DNA of 64,000 bases from Tethya wilhelma (taxonomy: Eukaryota; Porifera; Demospongiae; Tethyida; Tethyidae): NCBI GenBank assembly GCA_964030475.1, contig CAXIPT010000005.1, positions 4,072,650-4,136,649 of the forward strand. Reading direction: 5' to 3'. Position 1 is the stretch's first letter. Every line of letters starts with the position of its first letter. Shown here piece after piece: positions 40,701-54,400 of the stretch. Under the pieces are notes generated by a model, which was not told the DNA's origin, ran no database searches, and saw nothing but the letters and a program-made list of their open reading frames with translations. The translations under genes and the position numbers were made by a program.

Positions 40701-43278
40701 TTTGGGACACAAAAAACATACATTTGGGTCACTGTTGAAGATCTTGAATCCAGCCATCACCTCCTTGGAGCTGGCTCCACCCCCAATATCAAGAAAGTTA
40801 GCAGGATAGCCTCCATAGAGGTCAATGATGTCCATAGTAGCCATTGCTAGGCCAGCTCCATTCACTGCAGTGAACAGCATACAGAGAAAGGTTTAGTAGA
40901 GAATACTATTGGCTTCTATGAACAGCAATGTCAGTTATAGGTTAGAAATTACAACACATAATGTATGATTACTAAAGATAGGTCTAGTGAGTGTATATAT
41001 ACTGCTTTACCAAGGCATCCAATGGAGCCAGTGAGTCCAATGTAGTTGATCCCAGCATCAGCAGCCTCTACATCTCTGGGGTCCTCCTGTTCAATGTCCC
41101 TCAGATCAAACACAGCCTTCTGACGGTACTCAGCATTGTCATCAAAGTTGATCTTGGCATCCATGCACACCACTGTAGTGTGGTAAGGGCAGCATACACT
41201 CAGAATGATTCACAACTTTACACACTGCACCTCAGAGAGCAACTAGGACACATAGCTCTCACCTCTTTTCTTTCCATTCTCGTCCTGGACCTCGACCAGA
41301 GGGTTGATCTCCAACATAGTCACATCCTTGTCTAATAGGAGAGAATAGAGTCTTGCCATCTGGTCAGCAGCCTGTGCAGAGGGTTAGAATAAACTGTGTA
41401 TGCACTGGACATGCTTCTTTCACAACACAATGACAGTGATGGGTATGGAGAATAGGCTGAGGTACATGTACATGTAGTTGACACTTGTTCACCATGTTAA
41501 CGTACATTGAACACATTTAAAACTTGTAAATGTAAAGACAAGTGAACTCACTTCATCAACACACTCGTCTGAGAAGCCTAGCTTCTTTGCCATGGCCAAA
41601 GCTTGTTCTTGCATCAACCCTGCAGTATCAGGCAAAGGAAGTATGAACACCACAACTAATGTGCAACACGACTGGTGTCTCACCACTAGTGATGTCTATT
41701 CCATCCTTGTAGATATAGTTGGGAGAGGTTTCAGCAATCTCCTCGATATTAACACCACCATAGGGACTAGCCACCATAGCTGGACCCTACATACAATGAT
41801 AGCACAATCTAAACTGCAACAGTATGCACCCTATTCCTGAATATATAATATATGACTGTACACCATAACCACTACTCACCATGAAAGATCGGTCCAGAAT
41901 TATAGCAAAGTAGTATTCTGAAGTCAGGTTCATTTTTTCACACACAAACACCTAGCCAGAGAAAGCATACTATAATCACACCCCACCATGAAGAGTGGAA
42001 GCAAATGAGTATTAGAAACAGTACAAGGCAAGAGTAAATGTCAACCTAAGTTACCTTTCCTTGAAGCCTGTGTATCAATGTGAATACACATGTAACGCCA
42101 AATGCCATGTCTTATCTTCCTTACCTTATTACACACTCTGCCAATACTACCAGTCTGTTTAGTAATGATTCTCTGACCTAGCATCTGCTTGGCATACAGC
42201 TCAACATCATCAGCACTAGAATAAAGAATGATTCAAGAATCACACAATAGTATACTGTACACATACCACGTGATTCTACCAGAGGCATACTGTACATGTA
42301 CTTTAATGCAAATCAACCTATCATACAGCCAACCTGTTTGCTAACTTGACTCCTCCCTGTAGTCCACTCTCAAAGTGACCTTTGCCCCTTCCTCCAGCAA
42401 GAACTTGGGCCTTGATCACTGCATTGCCACCTACAGTATCAGTATATAGGTTAGTAAAAAAAAACTATCAAGGAATACTGGTTCACAGTGAATTTTACTG
42501 AGGTATAAAATACTATAGAGCTCTCTCAATTATTGATGTCCTTAAAAACAGAAATACAAGCTAGAGTTGTAAAGGGTAGCATACACATTGCTGCCGTAAC
42601 AAGAAATGTTACCTATTGTATGATACTCTTATTTGCCATTCAGTTGCTCTATATATAATGCACAACATCAGAAAAAGACTTATACCGAATTTTTCTGCCA
42701 CTTTCTTGGCTTGTTCAGGAGTGTATGCCACCTCTCCTCGTGGTACATTTACACCATACTGACTCATGATCTCCATAGAGAAGTGCTCATGGACTGAGAG
42801 GTGTCTACACAGCAGTGTGGAGGAAGGAGTCACAAGCTGGGAGGAGAGGGGGGAGGAAGAGGGACAGAATTGAAGTACATTTGTGCATTGAGATAGCTAT
42901 TTATGTACTACAATGGACACATGACCAAGCCACACCATGAACAAATATTTTAACTACACAGCACTAGTACATGAAAATTCCATGCAGTCACCGCATAAAA
43001 GTAAATATCTTTGGTCACAGCATAGATGTAGGTTTAGTACGCCTCAAATTTGTACTTATTAACACGTTACAGGGCTCTTGTGGGCCATTAACATCTTACT
43101 GGCTTTATACTGCGCATTATAAGGAAAACCTACCTCTGAAGAAAATCAAACTATGGCAGAAATTACAGTACTACCAACAACTAACTTTGTGTCCATTCTG
43201 TATGCACGTTCTTCTCAGCTTATTTCGACCAGCTAACTGTCTCCAGGAACGCAGCCCAAACGATATTCTTCCTGCCAT
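39742..43278 (-). CDS. SUCLA2: Succinyl-CoA ligase [ADP-forming] subunit beta, mitochondrial
   Basis: Thirteen exons (minus strand): 43186-43278, 42686-42836, 42334-42430, 42125-42215, 41880-41951, 41684-41786, 41552-41619, 41263-41371, 41011-41172, 40722-40864, 40428-40548, 40250-40338, 39742-39816. All phases fit and the sum is 1374 bp (457 residues), about the length of the animal protein. The N-terminus ([20 protein letters not shown]) is Arg-rich as in a mitochondrial presequence. ATP-grasp and ligase landmarks include [49 protein letters not shown] and FVNIFGG. It catalyses the substrate-level phosphorylation step of the TCA cycle with the alpha subunit. ADP rather than GDP specificity rests on closer likeness to SUCLA2 ([15 protein letters not shown]). 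Confidence 0.95.
40591..40697. repeat. (CA)n microsatellite in a SUCLA2 intron
   Basis: About 50 CA units between the exons ending at 40548 and starting at 40722. The poly-Cys/Val and poly-His/Thr frames through it are artefacts. Confidence 0.97.
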
Positions 43279-43837
43279 GACTGCCACACACAAGAAGCTG
43301 CCCCAGCTGCGCGATGTTTGTTTTTGACCCGCCTTTTTGGGTGGAGTTTCTGCGGCCCGGCGCGAAATGGTCACAAGAATATCATGTGACATCGGCACGT
43401 GATCATAATCATGGCCGCCGACTGAACACATAAAATCAACTCCATCTTTTTGAGAGCATTGTGAAGCGAATAAAGCTAGTCTAACGAAACTAAAGGTTTG
43501 AAGGACTAAATTACGCTGAAAGGTAGGGAGTTTGCAATGTTTGTGTTGCTACGTATAGCATAATTTGTGTGCAGGCACTAAATTTGAAACTAGTGGTTCA
43601 TGAGTGGGTGGGAATAGATGATAATGACTGTGTCTTGTCAGTGAAGTACTTAATGCTTTGGTAAAGGCATCAACCTTGTGTAGACAGGATAAACATTTCA
43701 GTTATTGGGATACCTCTAAATGTAGCCCACTATTGTAGAGTTGAGGTATGGAATTATGCTGTGTCATTCTGTCATAGTCTAGGGCCTAGCTGTTGTCTTC
43801 TCCAGTCTCTACTGTTGGTGGGGTGTTGAAAAACAAG
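43279..43837. promoter_or_regulatory. Shared divergent promoter region, SUCLA2 / ATF7IP-like
   Basis: SUCLA2 starts leftward at 43278 and the ATF7IP-like coding exon begins rightward at about 43838. The segment 43330-43420 is unusually GC-rich for this window (GCGGCCCGGCGCGAAATGG), fitting a bidirectional promoter. CTGAAAG|GTAGGG at about 43522 could be the donor of a 5' exon of the rightward gene. No TATA element is obvious. Confidence 0.5.
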
Positions 43838-44714
43838 TGCATTACCTGAATTTGTGGAACAATTGAAGTCTGCACTGAAATCGCACTCTAAATCAGACAG
43901 TGTTGTTGCTAGTGCCTCAAGAGTTCTGACAGCCCTTTCCCAGACCACTCCCACCACAGGCACTCAACAAACACCAACTGAGTTGTGTGTAACCTCCTCC
44001 TCCTCCTCCTCACCTCAACCTGCCACCACTGGTGGTATTACTACTGTACCTAGTGTGTCTACTCAACCATCCCAGTCGAAGCCTGCTGCTAGTCTCAAGG
44101 TGCAGCCAAGTGTAAGTCAGCCTGAAGCTGTTTCTACAGTGACCTCAACTGTCTCCTTGACTCAGACCACGCCTATTGACGTGACTGCTACGAAGGTAGC
44201 GGTGTCACTGCCATCAACTGCATCTCAACCAGTCTCTACAGTTTGTGTTGAATCTTTACCGACGTGGTCCAGTATACCATTAAAACCGAATACTACAGTG
44301 GCAGATACACGTACCCCTTCTTTCTCTGTTCCGTGTGTGTCTGCTCTCCCTCTGTTAGCTGACATTGCAGCTAATCAAGCTCAACCATCTGCCTGTAGCA
44401 GGGACGTGCAACCAGTTGTCCAAGCATCTCACAGCAGCAAAGGCCTCATAGTGAAATGGACTTTCCCCGATCGATTTCTCAACATGCAGTGCCTTGTTCA
44501 CTCGTACGAGTTGTTTGCCTCCTCTTCAGAGGGCATCAATAAACAACAGCAGTCGTTGCAGTGGGCTAAAATTGGCTCCATTAAACCCTTGCCACTTCCG
44601 ATGGCTGTTACAATGACCAACTTTAACAAAGGATGTTATTCATTCTTAGTGAGGGCACTATTTGCCAATGGCACGTACAGTGGAAACAGTGTTCCATGTA
44701 TAGTTACTATGTAG
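43838..44714 (+). CDS. ATF7IP: ATF7IP-like protein, C-terminal exon with fibronectin III domain
   Basis: The frame is open from about 43830 to TAG at 44712-44714. It lacks an in-frame ATG until late, so at least one coding exon lies upstream; AAACAAG at 43831-43837 is a weak acceptor candidate. The first two thirds are Ser/Thr/Pro/Gln-rich and disordered. The last 95 residues read as the fibronectin type III domain at the C-terminus of ATF7IP/MCAF: IVKWTFP, HSYELFA, QWAKIGSIKPLPLPMA, CYSFLVRAL. In vertebrates ATF7IP partners SETDB1 and this FN3 domain binds transcriptional repressors such as MBD1. The rest of the family's length (SETDB1-binding region) is not visible, so the gene is short or incomplete. 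Confidence 0.72.
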
Positions 44715-45032
44715 CAATGTATATTATTATCCCTCATATAACATTCACCAATCACACTCTTGTATATACACATCATTTTATCAGTTTTAAAAAATCTTCT
44801 GGTATAACATTGTCATGTAAGATGTTATCTATTGTTCACAATCTTATATCTGTTTCTTGCCTTTTTATGTCTCATACTGCTTCCTTCTTGAACTTTGACC
44901 CTGTTCTGTAGTTTTAGGCATGGGTGGAACATAAATTTCAGTCAGGCATGACCCAAACATCCTTTGCCAGAGCCCCTTTATCTCATATATGAGGGATCTG
45001 AACATGAGAGTATCCAGTATCAGAGTGTACAC

Positions 45033-46109
45033 TTACTTTCTAGTATTCCATGCATACAGTCCTATCATCAACATAGCTGCATCTGACCCATAGTACCAAA
45101 CACCCTGTGGGTTAACATTACAAACCATTACTGAAAGGAACTGATGACGAGATGGACATGCTGTATACCTCGACACTCCAAGCTCCAAGTGTTGTACAAA
45201 GCCAACAGGACTCGTATCTGAACAGCCAGAAACTAACACCACCAAAAACACCTCCGATGAAGAGATACAACAATGCTTTGCAGTGGTTGCCAATCAGGAC
45301 CATTATCTGAACTAGCACATAGGTTGAGCAGCAGATTATGATCGACACAAAGTAGAGGAGCCTATGAGAGACAGAGGTAATGCATGGTCAATGTTCAAAC
45401 AATGCTTTACCTTAACCCAACTGAGACCCCAAGCTTTCATATTAATTTTACTAAAGTCCATCTGGTTTGAGAACGCCAGTAGAAAAATTGAATAACTTTC
45501 TAAACATCCACCTCAAAATTTCAAGCATCATTGGAAAGTGTTTGTTCTTCCTGTTCTTTTGGTTACTTTTCCAGCTTCTTATGCCTTACCAGTCAAAAGT
45601 TGTTATTTTGCTCCATATGAAAAGTATTGCCTGAATCTCACTTCTGGTGGCATTCTCAAACCAGATGGACTTTAGTAGATGAGCTTGGGATGAGGGTATT
45701 ATGCTTACTGTATGTAGGTGAATGTACTTACATTGGTTGAACCACATCTAAGAAGTAAGCATAAAACACCCAAACATATGTACACAGCATGATGATCCTG
45801 TATGAACAGTAGAATATTATATCACTGTAAATCACTGGAGGAAATTCAACCTACAGTGTCCCAAATGTTCTTTCGTGAAGAAGTTTCATATCCACAAGAG
45901 CATTGAAGAGGAAGCTCACAGCAATACACGTAGTAAGAGATCCATCTATCTTGGCAACATCCACATATGACTAGAAAGATGAGGATTGACTCATAGCTTT
46001 GTTTTTTTAAAGCATTGAAACCACTTACATTAGTGGAAGGAGCTGCACCACACTCCACTAAGAATAGGCAGTGAACTATTAGCCCAGATGTGATCATGAG
46101 TGCATACAT
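45033..46109 (-). CDS. Five-exon 175-residue multi-pass membrane protein, unrecognised
   Basis: Exons 46029-46109, 45855-45970, 45732-45797, 45169-45361 and 45033-45104 splice with consistent phases and GT/AG ends to a 175-residue protein ending WNTRK. It starts MYALMITSGLIVHCLF. Four or five hydrophobic segments are visible (first 20 residues; CIAVSFLFNAL; VWVFYAYFLDVV; YFVSIIICCSTYVLVQIMVL; LYLFIGGVFGGVSFWLF), and the final exon adds DAAMLMIGLYAW. I do not recognise the family; a TMEM187-like protein was considered but the match is weak. It is convergent with the ATF7IP-like gene and its start is only 94 bp from the first visible USP9X exon. The third intron holds a MITE. Confidence 0.68.
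45450..45676. mobile_element. MITE with CTAAAGTCCATCTGGTTTGA ends, copy 2
   Basis: Same terminal repeats and size as 9204-9449. It lies inside the intron between 45361 and 45732 of the minus-strand membrane gene, so its insertion is tolerated. Confidence 0.82.
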
Positions 46110-46202
46110 TGTGAAGGTTATGGCATATTACCTAATACTTGAGTTTGCGAATAAATGGCAGTGATGATAATTATTATGGTATCGTATTTTATTTCCTCTC
46201 AG

Positions 46203-49200
46203 GAGAGAGAGTCTCAGAAGTTGAAGTGGCTGCAGCGCTGTGTGGAGGAGATGTCCAATGACAAGTGGGTCCTACCTGCTCTCAAACATATGAAGGAGAT
46301 ATGTCTGCTCTACATTGAGGTACAGCTGTAGTCGAAATAATACCCTGAAAAAATACCTTATCATCCAACAGCACTGCAAGAAACTGCCTGTTGCTAACAC
46401 TCATATAATGCCTCTCTCTCTGCAGTCCCCCATGAACTATGTGTCCCACCATCGCTCCAATCACTTCTACTACCGCAATGAGATCATCACTCACTTGGAC
46501 ACCAACTACCAACTCCTCTCAAACATCTGCCAGAACCTGGACCATTACATCTCCCACGTTAAGCAGCTCGCAGAGAGTGAGCTTCATAGCTTAGTAATCA
46601 TTGTGTGCTATGGTTGAGGAATGTGTTTTAATGAAATACCTTTGTTTTGTGTTGCAGCAAGCCCTAATCAAGATCCAGACACTCTGTGTATCGATGGAAG
46701 GTTCAACCATCATCATCAGCTCCAAAGCAGGCTTGATTTTGTCAGGTCAGTAAGTTGTACAGATGTGAATTATTTTTTTCAGCAATATGGTAAAGGGTGG
46801 CAAGGGTATCTGATGTGTTTATGTTGTCTCATCTTTACAAGACTAAAACTTTTGTTCTCTGTCTTACAGGTTTGCTTTGAAAGATGGTCAGCTATGGCTT
46901 GGTCACCAGCAGGCGCTCAGTGTTAGTTACAGTAGTGAATAGATTTTTTTCATGCATGTACATGGTTCTTAGTGTTATGGTGCAAGTACATGTACAGACA
47001 TTGTGTAATTTTTCTTACACGTACATTGTGACATGAAGAAGCATTGTTCTTCCCAAACTGTTGTGTTCATCTTGTGTTCACAGTAGTGCTCTCATTCCTC
47101 AGGTGTGGGAGAGCTTGGCTGAACGACCTGCCTTCCCATCAGACAAAGATGCCTGTTACAGATGGTTTGCCAAGGTTTGCATCACTAGAGTTTCTGTACT
47201 CTTTAGTCATTGTTGACTCACTGTTGTCTGTAGCTGGTGTCTGATGAGCCTGACATTGAGCCAGAGACTGCTAAGAGGATCTTCACTGAGAATGTCCACA
47301 AGATACCACCTCACCAGCTCACTGAGAATGGGTTTAGGTAAGGAGGGTATAGAGTCAGTCAGCTTGCATGCTTTATAACACTTTACATTGTGTGTCAACA
47401 TTAGTATTGCCATCTTGACCTGTTTACTTCATGCATTCACCGCCTCTCCCCTGCTCACCCCTCACACCCTCACTCACTCCCCTCCCTCCCACCCTCACAG
47501 GTGTTTTGATCGTTTCTTCCGTATGGTGAACATCAATGAGAGGAGGCTGGTTGCCTGGCGGAGAGGCTTCGTCACTGAGAATGTGGACCTGGTGGGGCTG
47601 GACTACCTCTGGAAGGCTGTGCTGGTTGCTCCTGAGAGTATTGTACACAAACCAATAGAACTGTTGAAAGATGTCTACACTAACCTGAGCACAAAGTTGC
47701 AGCAAGACCAGGTGTGTTATTTTGAACTTCGAATTTAGAATACGACATTAATTTTGTTCAAGAACGTCTAATACGTTTGTGTTGTCATAGTCTCATAATA
47801 CGTCCACCATTCACTTCTACCAACTTACATACTTGCTTTACATGTACTGTATGTGTACTCTCCTGTATTGTAGGTTCACCTTGAGTTCATCCAAGCCTGT
47901 GTCCAGCGTCTAAAGGTGACCTATGAGGGACTCCAACAGTACAAGCCAGGAGAAATAGAGCAGGAAAGACCAGAGGTACAGCAGGGCCACAAGACAGAGG
48001 TATAGCACATACTGCAAGTAGATGATGACATTGTGCATAACTCTATCAGGATTTGTAATTCTGAGGTAAAAAGTTATGCTTACAATGTGTTTGTATTGTA
48101 GGTGAATAAGTTGGTGCGGTGTTTGAGTCTCCTCAAGGAGTATGTGATGGAGTGTGATGAGGACTATGGTGAGGAGAGGGGGATACCCCCACATGGAAAG
48201 TGAGTCACTAACATTCTGCAGAGCATCATTTACATGTAGAGTATACATAATCAATGTCTTGTAATACTTTCTTGACTTCCTTGCAGAGCGTTCTGGGGCA
48301 AGCCATTCATACTCAACATCCGCTACATCTCCCACCATGCTCAGGCCTCTGAGGACTTTGAACTTTGGACTCATTCCAATGAGTGTGTGGCGTTGGTGAG
48401 GAGACACATCATGCAACGGTGAGTGGGAGAATAGGAAGGAAGGGAGTTGCATGACCTTCATTCAACCTGTATGTGTCTCTCACTACAGACTGAAGCTGGC
48501 TTATAACAATCGTTTGGAGTTGTCAGTGGGCAATGAGATCCTGAGACAGAATGAGGACAAGAGGCTTGTCTCCTCCATTCCTCTGAGGGACAGGACAGTG
48601 AGTAGCACCAAAGATGGTCACTGATGGTTGTGACTCGTACCTTTCCTTCCCCCAGGTGATCACAGTGAAGCTGCTGTTCTCCAATGTCAGTGAGACTAGT
48701 ATGAATTCCTCTGACAACAGCACTGACTCCAGTGAGGGCTCCCCCACTGGCCACCTCGAGGGAGGCCCTAACATTGAACTGGAGAAGATGCTTCCATCAG
48801 TGGTAGGTTGGCTAGATGTATATGTGTGTGTCTGTGTGGTGGAATTGTGTACCTCACTTATGCTGTATGAAACTTCAATGGTATATTCTTTACAAGCAAT
48901 CCCAAACTGTGTACGTATGTTGTACTTTATGCAGTTGATTGCCAGTGAGCCCAGTCATATGACCTTGCTGTTGACACTGTGTGACTTTGCTGTTGTTCAC
49001 AAGTTTAGTCATCTCAGGGATTCTGTCAGAGGCTTGCTCAAGTTGTTACCCACTGGTATGTAGTGTTCTCTTTCCTCTAGATTCCAACTTTTCTTGACAC
49101 ATACACACAAAAATGTTTGCCTTCTTGTGGCATTCATTCCACTTTCAATTGTTGTGTTGGCTGCAGGTATCCAGCTGTTGAGTGAGTCTCTGGATTACTG

Positions 49201-51400
49201 TAGGGAGATCTCCAATAAGTCACCTGATGATGCCTATGAGAGCCTTAGAAAGCATGTGCTGACTACCAGTCCAGCCAGAACCCTGTACACCCTGGAGGTT
49301 AGTCTATTCATCAGAATATTAATGTTTTGTAGGTACACTGTATAAATCAATCTTTCTTTTCTCTCTCCCTCAGCTCATCCACTCCATGTTGATGCCAGCT
49401 GTGGACTTCAGAGACACTGAGAGTGCTGAGTTCCAGACCCACTTTGTTCGTTGTGGAGGGCTGAAGCTGTTGCTGGGGATTCTCACCAACAAGAACTTCA
49501 TGTCACAAGGAGACAACTTCCTGAAACGGTGAGACATAAATTTGTTGCAACAAATCTTCTTAAGTTTATACATTTTCATGCAAGTCTCTTCTTGATCCTG
49601 AATTAGTTGTGTCCCACATTGTACATAATAATAATTCATGGCACATGCATGCAAACTATACAAGCAATAGACAGGAATACTTGCACTAGCATTGGATCAA
49701 GTGTTCTTTCCCCTCACCTTTAGTTCTGCTCTGTTGTGTGTTCTGAAGATGCTCAAACTTCTGTTGGTTGCCTCAGCCTATGCCAGTATTGTCCAGGTGA
49801 TCCGTGACATGAAGCGTGACAGTCGCTCTGTCTCCACTGAGACCCATCGAGCTGCCACTCAGCTCCAGACCACCTTGGAACAGATCATCCCAATGGCTGA
49901 ACAGAAGCTGAAGAACGCTAGTACCAGCCTAGCAAAACAACATTTTGAACTGGTGTGTTATAATCACCAAGTTTACTTCTGCTATTGATTATCTTCTCTT
50001 TTTCTTGTGTGTTCAGCTATTGACTCCTCAACCAGACATAACAGTGATAAGATCACTGCAACTCCTAGCCTGGTCTTCAGCTTGTGGTGACATATCACTA
50101 GCTCAGGATCCTAGTAACATTCACCAATACTATGTCAAGGTATGTGCATAGGCAAACAGTTGTTTCTCTTGTCAATATCAGTGGGGCTTGTCTGCTGGAT
50201 AAGCAGTTAATATGGTATTTGGTAATCTTGTGTTTTTTACTCCAGCATAGTGGGATTGTGAAGGGACTTGAAGCTGATGATACTTACCTTTCTAAGGATT
50301 CACTTGAGGTGTGTTTGCTGTGTAGGTACAGACAGTATGTATGTTTTCCCAGTATGGTACTACTGGATACACAGGAATGGCACAGATACCCATTAGTGCA
50401 ATACAAGTATTTACTCTGCAAAACTGAGCACTTGGCACTAAAAGACTTCTTAAGCTACTATTTAACTTATTCTCTTTCTAATGACCGTGAAAAAATGGCC
50501 AAAAACTGCCGCTAAAGTACTGCAGACATTAATTTCTATGCATAAGCTACTTGGTAATTCAAATTGATGACCCTTTTCCACACATAAAGTGTGCATTATT
50601 TGGAATCCCAATTTAGGAGGTGATTACTTTCTCAGATTTATTATGTAGTTGTCATAATAAGGGATTTATAGCAAGTTATATTAGCCTGAGATGTACGGTA
50701 GCTCCTGCCTCCAAGTAACTGAGATATGTGCTTGCAGACTACACAAATTATGAGTAACTGCATGGCACACACACACAAACTTAAAGTGTACGTGATTTGT
50801 GGAATAATGAGAAAATGAGAACAAACAAATAAAAAAATTTAAGCAATCATAAAAAGAAAGCAAACAAGATGGAATGGTTGACAGATTGTGTAAAGAATTC
50901 ATCTTGTGGCCAAAATGAGGGACTCGACACATCAAAAGATTACATGGAGCCCAGAAAAGGATTCTGTACACATTCTAATAGCCATTCCATTTTGTCTACG
51001 TTTTAGCCATTCCTGTGTCTCATTACATTTTTACTTTACTTAAATATTTGCTTTAGCTACCACAGATTTGCACATGTACTTTTATCTGAGTGAGTGTGCT
51101 TTATGATCTTCCTACAGGTGTTGTGCTACTGTCTTGTTGTCAAACCGTCTATCTTGGAGACTCTACAGAACTCTCAAGACTGGAGACACTTTGTCACTGA
51201 CATCCTCTTGCTCACTAGAAACAGGTATATTCCACCTTTGTGTACTAACCTTTAATACATGTGATCAATACTGTGTGGTTCTGACTGACAGGTTGATTCG
51301 TGTGACTGCTTGTGACCAGTTCTTCTACATTGTCACCAAGTGCAACAACAACACATCTCTGTTGGTCTCATTTATCTCACTGCTCTTCTCCACTATTGAG
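46203..51400 (+). other. USP9X: USP9X exons, pre-catalytic helical and ubiquitin-like region
   Basis: Exons: 46203-46319, 46426-46576, 46658-46745, 46870-46921, 47103-47174, 47234-47337, 47501-47711, 47874-47975, 48102-48199, 48287-48418, 48489-48597, 48656-48802, 48935-49055, 49167-49297, 49374-49528, 49724-49952, 50017-50139, 50246-50308, 51118-51224, 51292-51400 (807 codons). The ubiquitin-like part spans 48287-48700 ([38 protein letters not shown]), followed by the acidic Ser-rich linker [16 protein letters not shown] also present in human USP9X. The intron at 51401-54980 is by far the largest and holds a nested gene. Confidence 0.9.
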
Positions 51401-54400
51401 GTATAGAAGTGCCGTAAATTTTTGTGTTGAAAACATTGAGTTGGGCAGTCATTTATTCATGTATAATATATACAAGTTCACAATCAATTAATTTAGTTGA
51501 AAATTTTAAACTCAACCATTAGTACCTTAGTAGATTTGCTTGCCATGGTAAATCAATCAAACTACAAACCTTAAATTTCATTTGGTATTAAACTAGTTAG
51601 ACATTGTTTTGCTTATTCTCTTTCTAACAAGCCTAAAAACATGGCCTAAAACCATGCTAATGTACTATGCAAAGCCTCCTTCTTCTTTTTTTTCTGTTAT
51701 TTCAGTGTTTCTCGAAGCTTTTTGAAGCTGATTCTTGAATGATTAAGCTCAGTACCTTAGTCTTCACGTGTTTTTAGTATAGCATGCTCTAAGTCTATCA
51801 TAGAATGGCTAGATACAAGGTGAAAAGTGCCTTCTCCATATGACTGCCATTAATTTAATTTCTACACACATGCATTTTTACTTGGGGATTCTAATCCAGG
51901 CTGTCTGAAGATTTCAGGTGTGCTAAAGTCTGCTGCTTTTTAAGGTTACGGGCTACCATTTGCTCATGAATATGTTAATGATCACACCTAGTTATTTTAG
52001 TGCGGAGCAAACCGTAACTTGTGCAAACCGTTGACATGATTTTTTGGCGTCAGTTTTTTTCCAAAGTATTCCGCGTGTGACCGTATAAAGTGGCTCTTTT
52101 TAACGGGATTGTATGTGGGCAGGGCCAGATCTAAAAAGAAATTTGACAGCACGTTCAACGACAGAGAAACGGCAGCTTTTGTCTTCGCTTCTGCTACAAA
52201 ATCACGACCAAAAGTAAGTTTGAGCTACCATTTTTTTCAAACTATAAGAAAGAGAAGCCAACCGAATAGATCTGGCCCTGCCGGCAGTTGGAAATAAGCG
52301 TCTAACGCTTTCATACTCGATCTAAAACGTTGCCTCTTGAAATAAACTGACGCCAAAAATTTTGACTACTCTTTCTGCTAGTATCTCTAAGCGTAGTAAG
52401 CCTGCTGAGGTTGTCTTTTCGCTGTTTAGGCCTGAAAGTTAAAAAGAATAACTGTCTAAGCTGTTGTTTAAAATTTGGCAGGGAATTGCTGCAGTAATTT
52501 GCCAAAAAGAAACTTTTTATTTTTGCTTTTCATAGGTCAAACTCAAATACAATGCCGTAAGTTACGAAAAAAGAAAACAAACAAGTAAAAATAACTTTGG
52601 AGATGATTCAGGAAAGCCTAATCATTAAAAGAAAGCAAACAAGATGGAATAGCTGTTTGGGTGTGTTAAGAATGAGTATTACATTTTGCCCAAAAAGGGT
52701 TTCTTTGCACACTCTAACAGCCATTGTTTGCTTTGGCCATTGAATTGTAGGTCTTACGACAAAATTATATGCAAATGTCCTCTGTTGTCTTGTGTGGTCC
52801 ACAGAATCCTGTGTTAATGAATTGTTGAGCTAGCAAAAGTTGCAGCTCTCTTGCTCTGAATGCTTAGTATAATAATTGTGTAGGAATAATTTGTCTGACT
52901 TTGGTTTTATTACTTGGTATAATTTTATGGGAAATTTTTGTTGACCCAAAGCTGTATATATATATAAATAAATGGGTTAAATTAGAACAAGCAAAGTGAA
53001 TAAAGTTACCATAGAGACGATCGGCTAGATTAGATCGTGTTTATTAACCCTCAACATGTGCAGAGATTGTTGTGTGTGTATATGTGTTTTTGTTACAAGG
53101 TTCTATGAAGAATGGCAAGTCCAGAGTCAAACTGGAAAGTACCTACGTTCATTAATCGAACCTATTTGAAAATAAGTGTGTAGAATGTGTAATGCACTGT
53201 AGTTGCTGAGATCAATAGCTTTTGTACTTCTTGGAGCACTTAGCTTGTGCTCATTGATCATGCCCATACTGAACGCGTGCAATGTGCATTATTTTTTGAT
53301 ATACAATTGTTCATGTGTAGATCATTGCTACACATATGCTTAACAGACTTCTTTGCAAGTCTTACAAGTGAGCCTAAAGGTAACTGTGTTCAATTGCATG
53401 CAAGAAACAACCTATCAAAAGCAATGTCAGTACAATAGTTCAAACACAGGCTACTAGTGTTAAGTTTCTAGCTGCAATACCAACATAAAATACTAATACA
53501 TTTGTAAGTCTCACTACTGTAAGTCAAACATGAACATAGCAAAAAAAAAAAAATTCTGCAAAATTTAAAAAATGATACTTTTGACATACAGTAGAGTCTT
53601 ATAAACATTTCCTTGTTCTATCTTGAAGTTGTGAACCGATATTATTTTCAGCTCTCAATTTCTATAGTGTCATGTAAGTTCATCAATATTGTGGTAGGGT
53701 GTACCATGTGTGCTGTGATCAGAGTCCTCATGACTTTGGTCAGTATCCAGTAGTTTTTCAAGGAGCTTGTGTTGATCATTGTCTTTCTTTTTTTCTGTTG
53801 TGTTGCAGTCCACCAATTCCCACCATGGTAACCCCAATCCAACTGCCAATGCTAGTGCAGGGCAAACCACTTCAATATAAAATGGGACTAGCACTAGTAT
53901 TTCATAAGGGTTTGGTGTGCCACGTCTCAGCTTGAATGGAAGGACTCCTATTGGGATTATGATAGCACAAACAACTACTAGGACATATTGGATTACTCTA
54001 AGTAAAATTCTACTTTTTCTAGTAATAGCACGTTTATAGCAAAATGAAAAAGCAGCCTCACATATCTTCATTGCTATCTTCACCATTGCAATAAGACCAC
54101 CAGCTTCTGCCAGTGCTGTCCCAAAGTTAAAAGCAAACTTATAACATGAGATGACTACTTTTGCACCATCTTGTCTATACTCCTTAACCAGACTACAGTC
54201 TTCAATAGGCGATGTGCCATAGTAGGACGTTCCATTGAACTCTAAATCCAAGAAACAGTCAATGTTTGTATCATCGCAAGTGTTAGATTTAGTCAATAGC
54301 AAGTTATCCAAAAACTGTAATGCAGCATAAGTTGCAAAGGCAGTAGCACAGAATCCTAGTGACAAAATGTCTTTGTTTTTCACTTCTTTATTTCGAATAT

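Noticed and set aside
40420..40880. ORFs with long Cys-Val and His-Thr runs
   Set aside because: They cross the (CA)n microsatellite. Only the parts at 40428-40548 and 40722-40864 are real, as separate SUCLA2 exons.
46155..46202. Alternative USP9X start codon
   Set aside because: The ATG is in frame, but the stretch reads MAVMIIIMVSYFISSQ and ends in a pyrimidine-rich CCTCTCAG acceptor, so it is more likely intron. It is kept only as a possibility.
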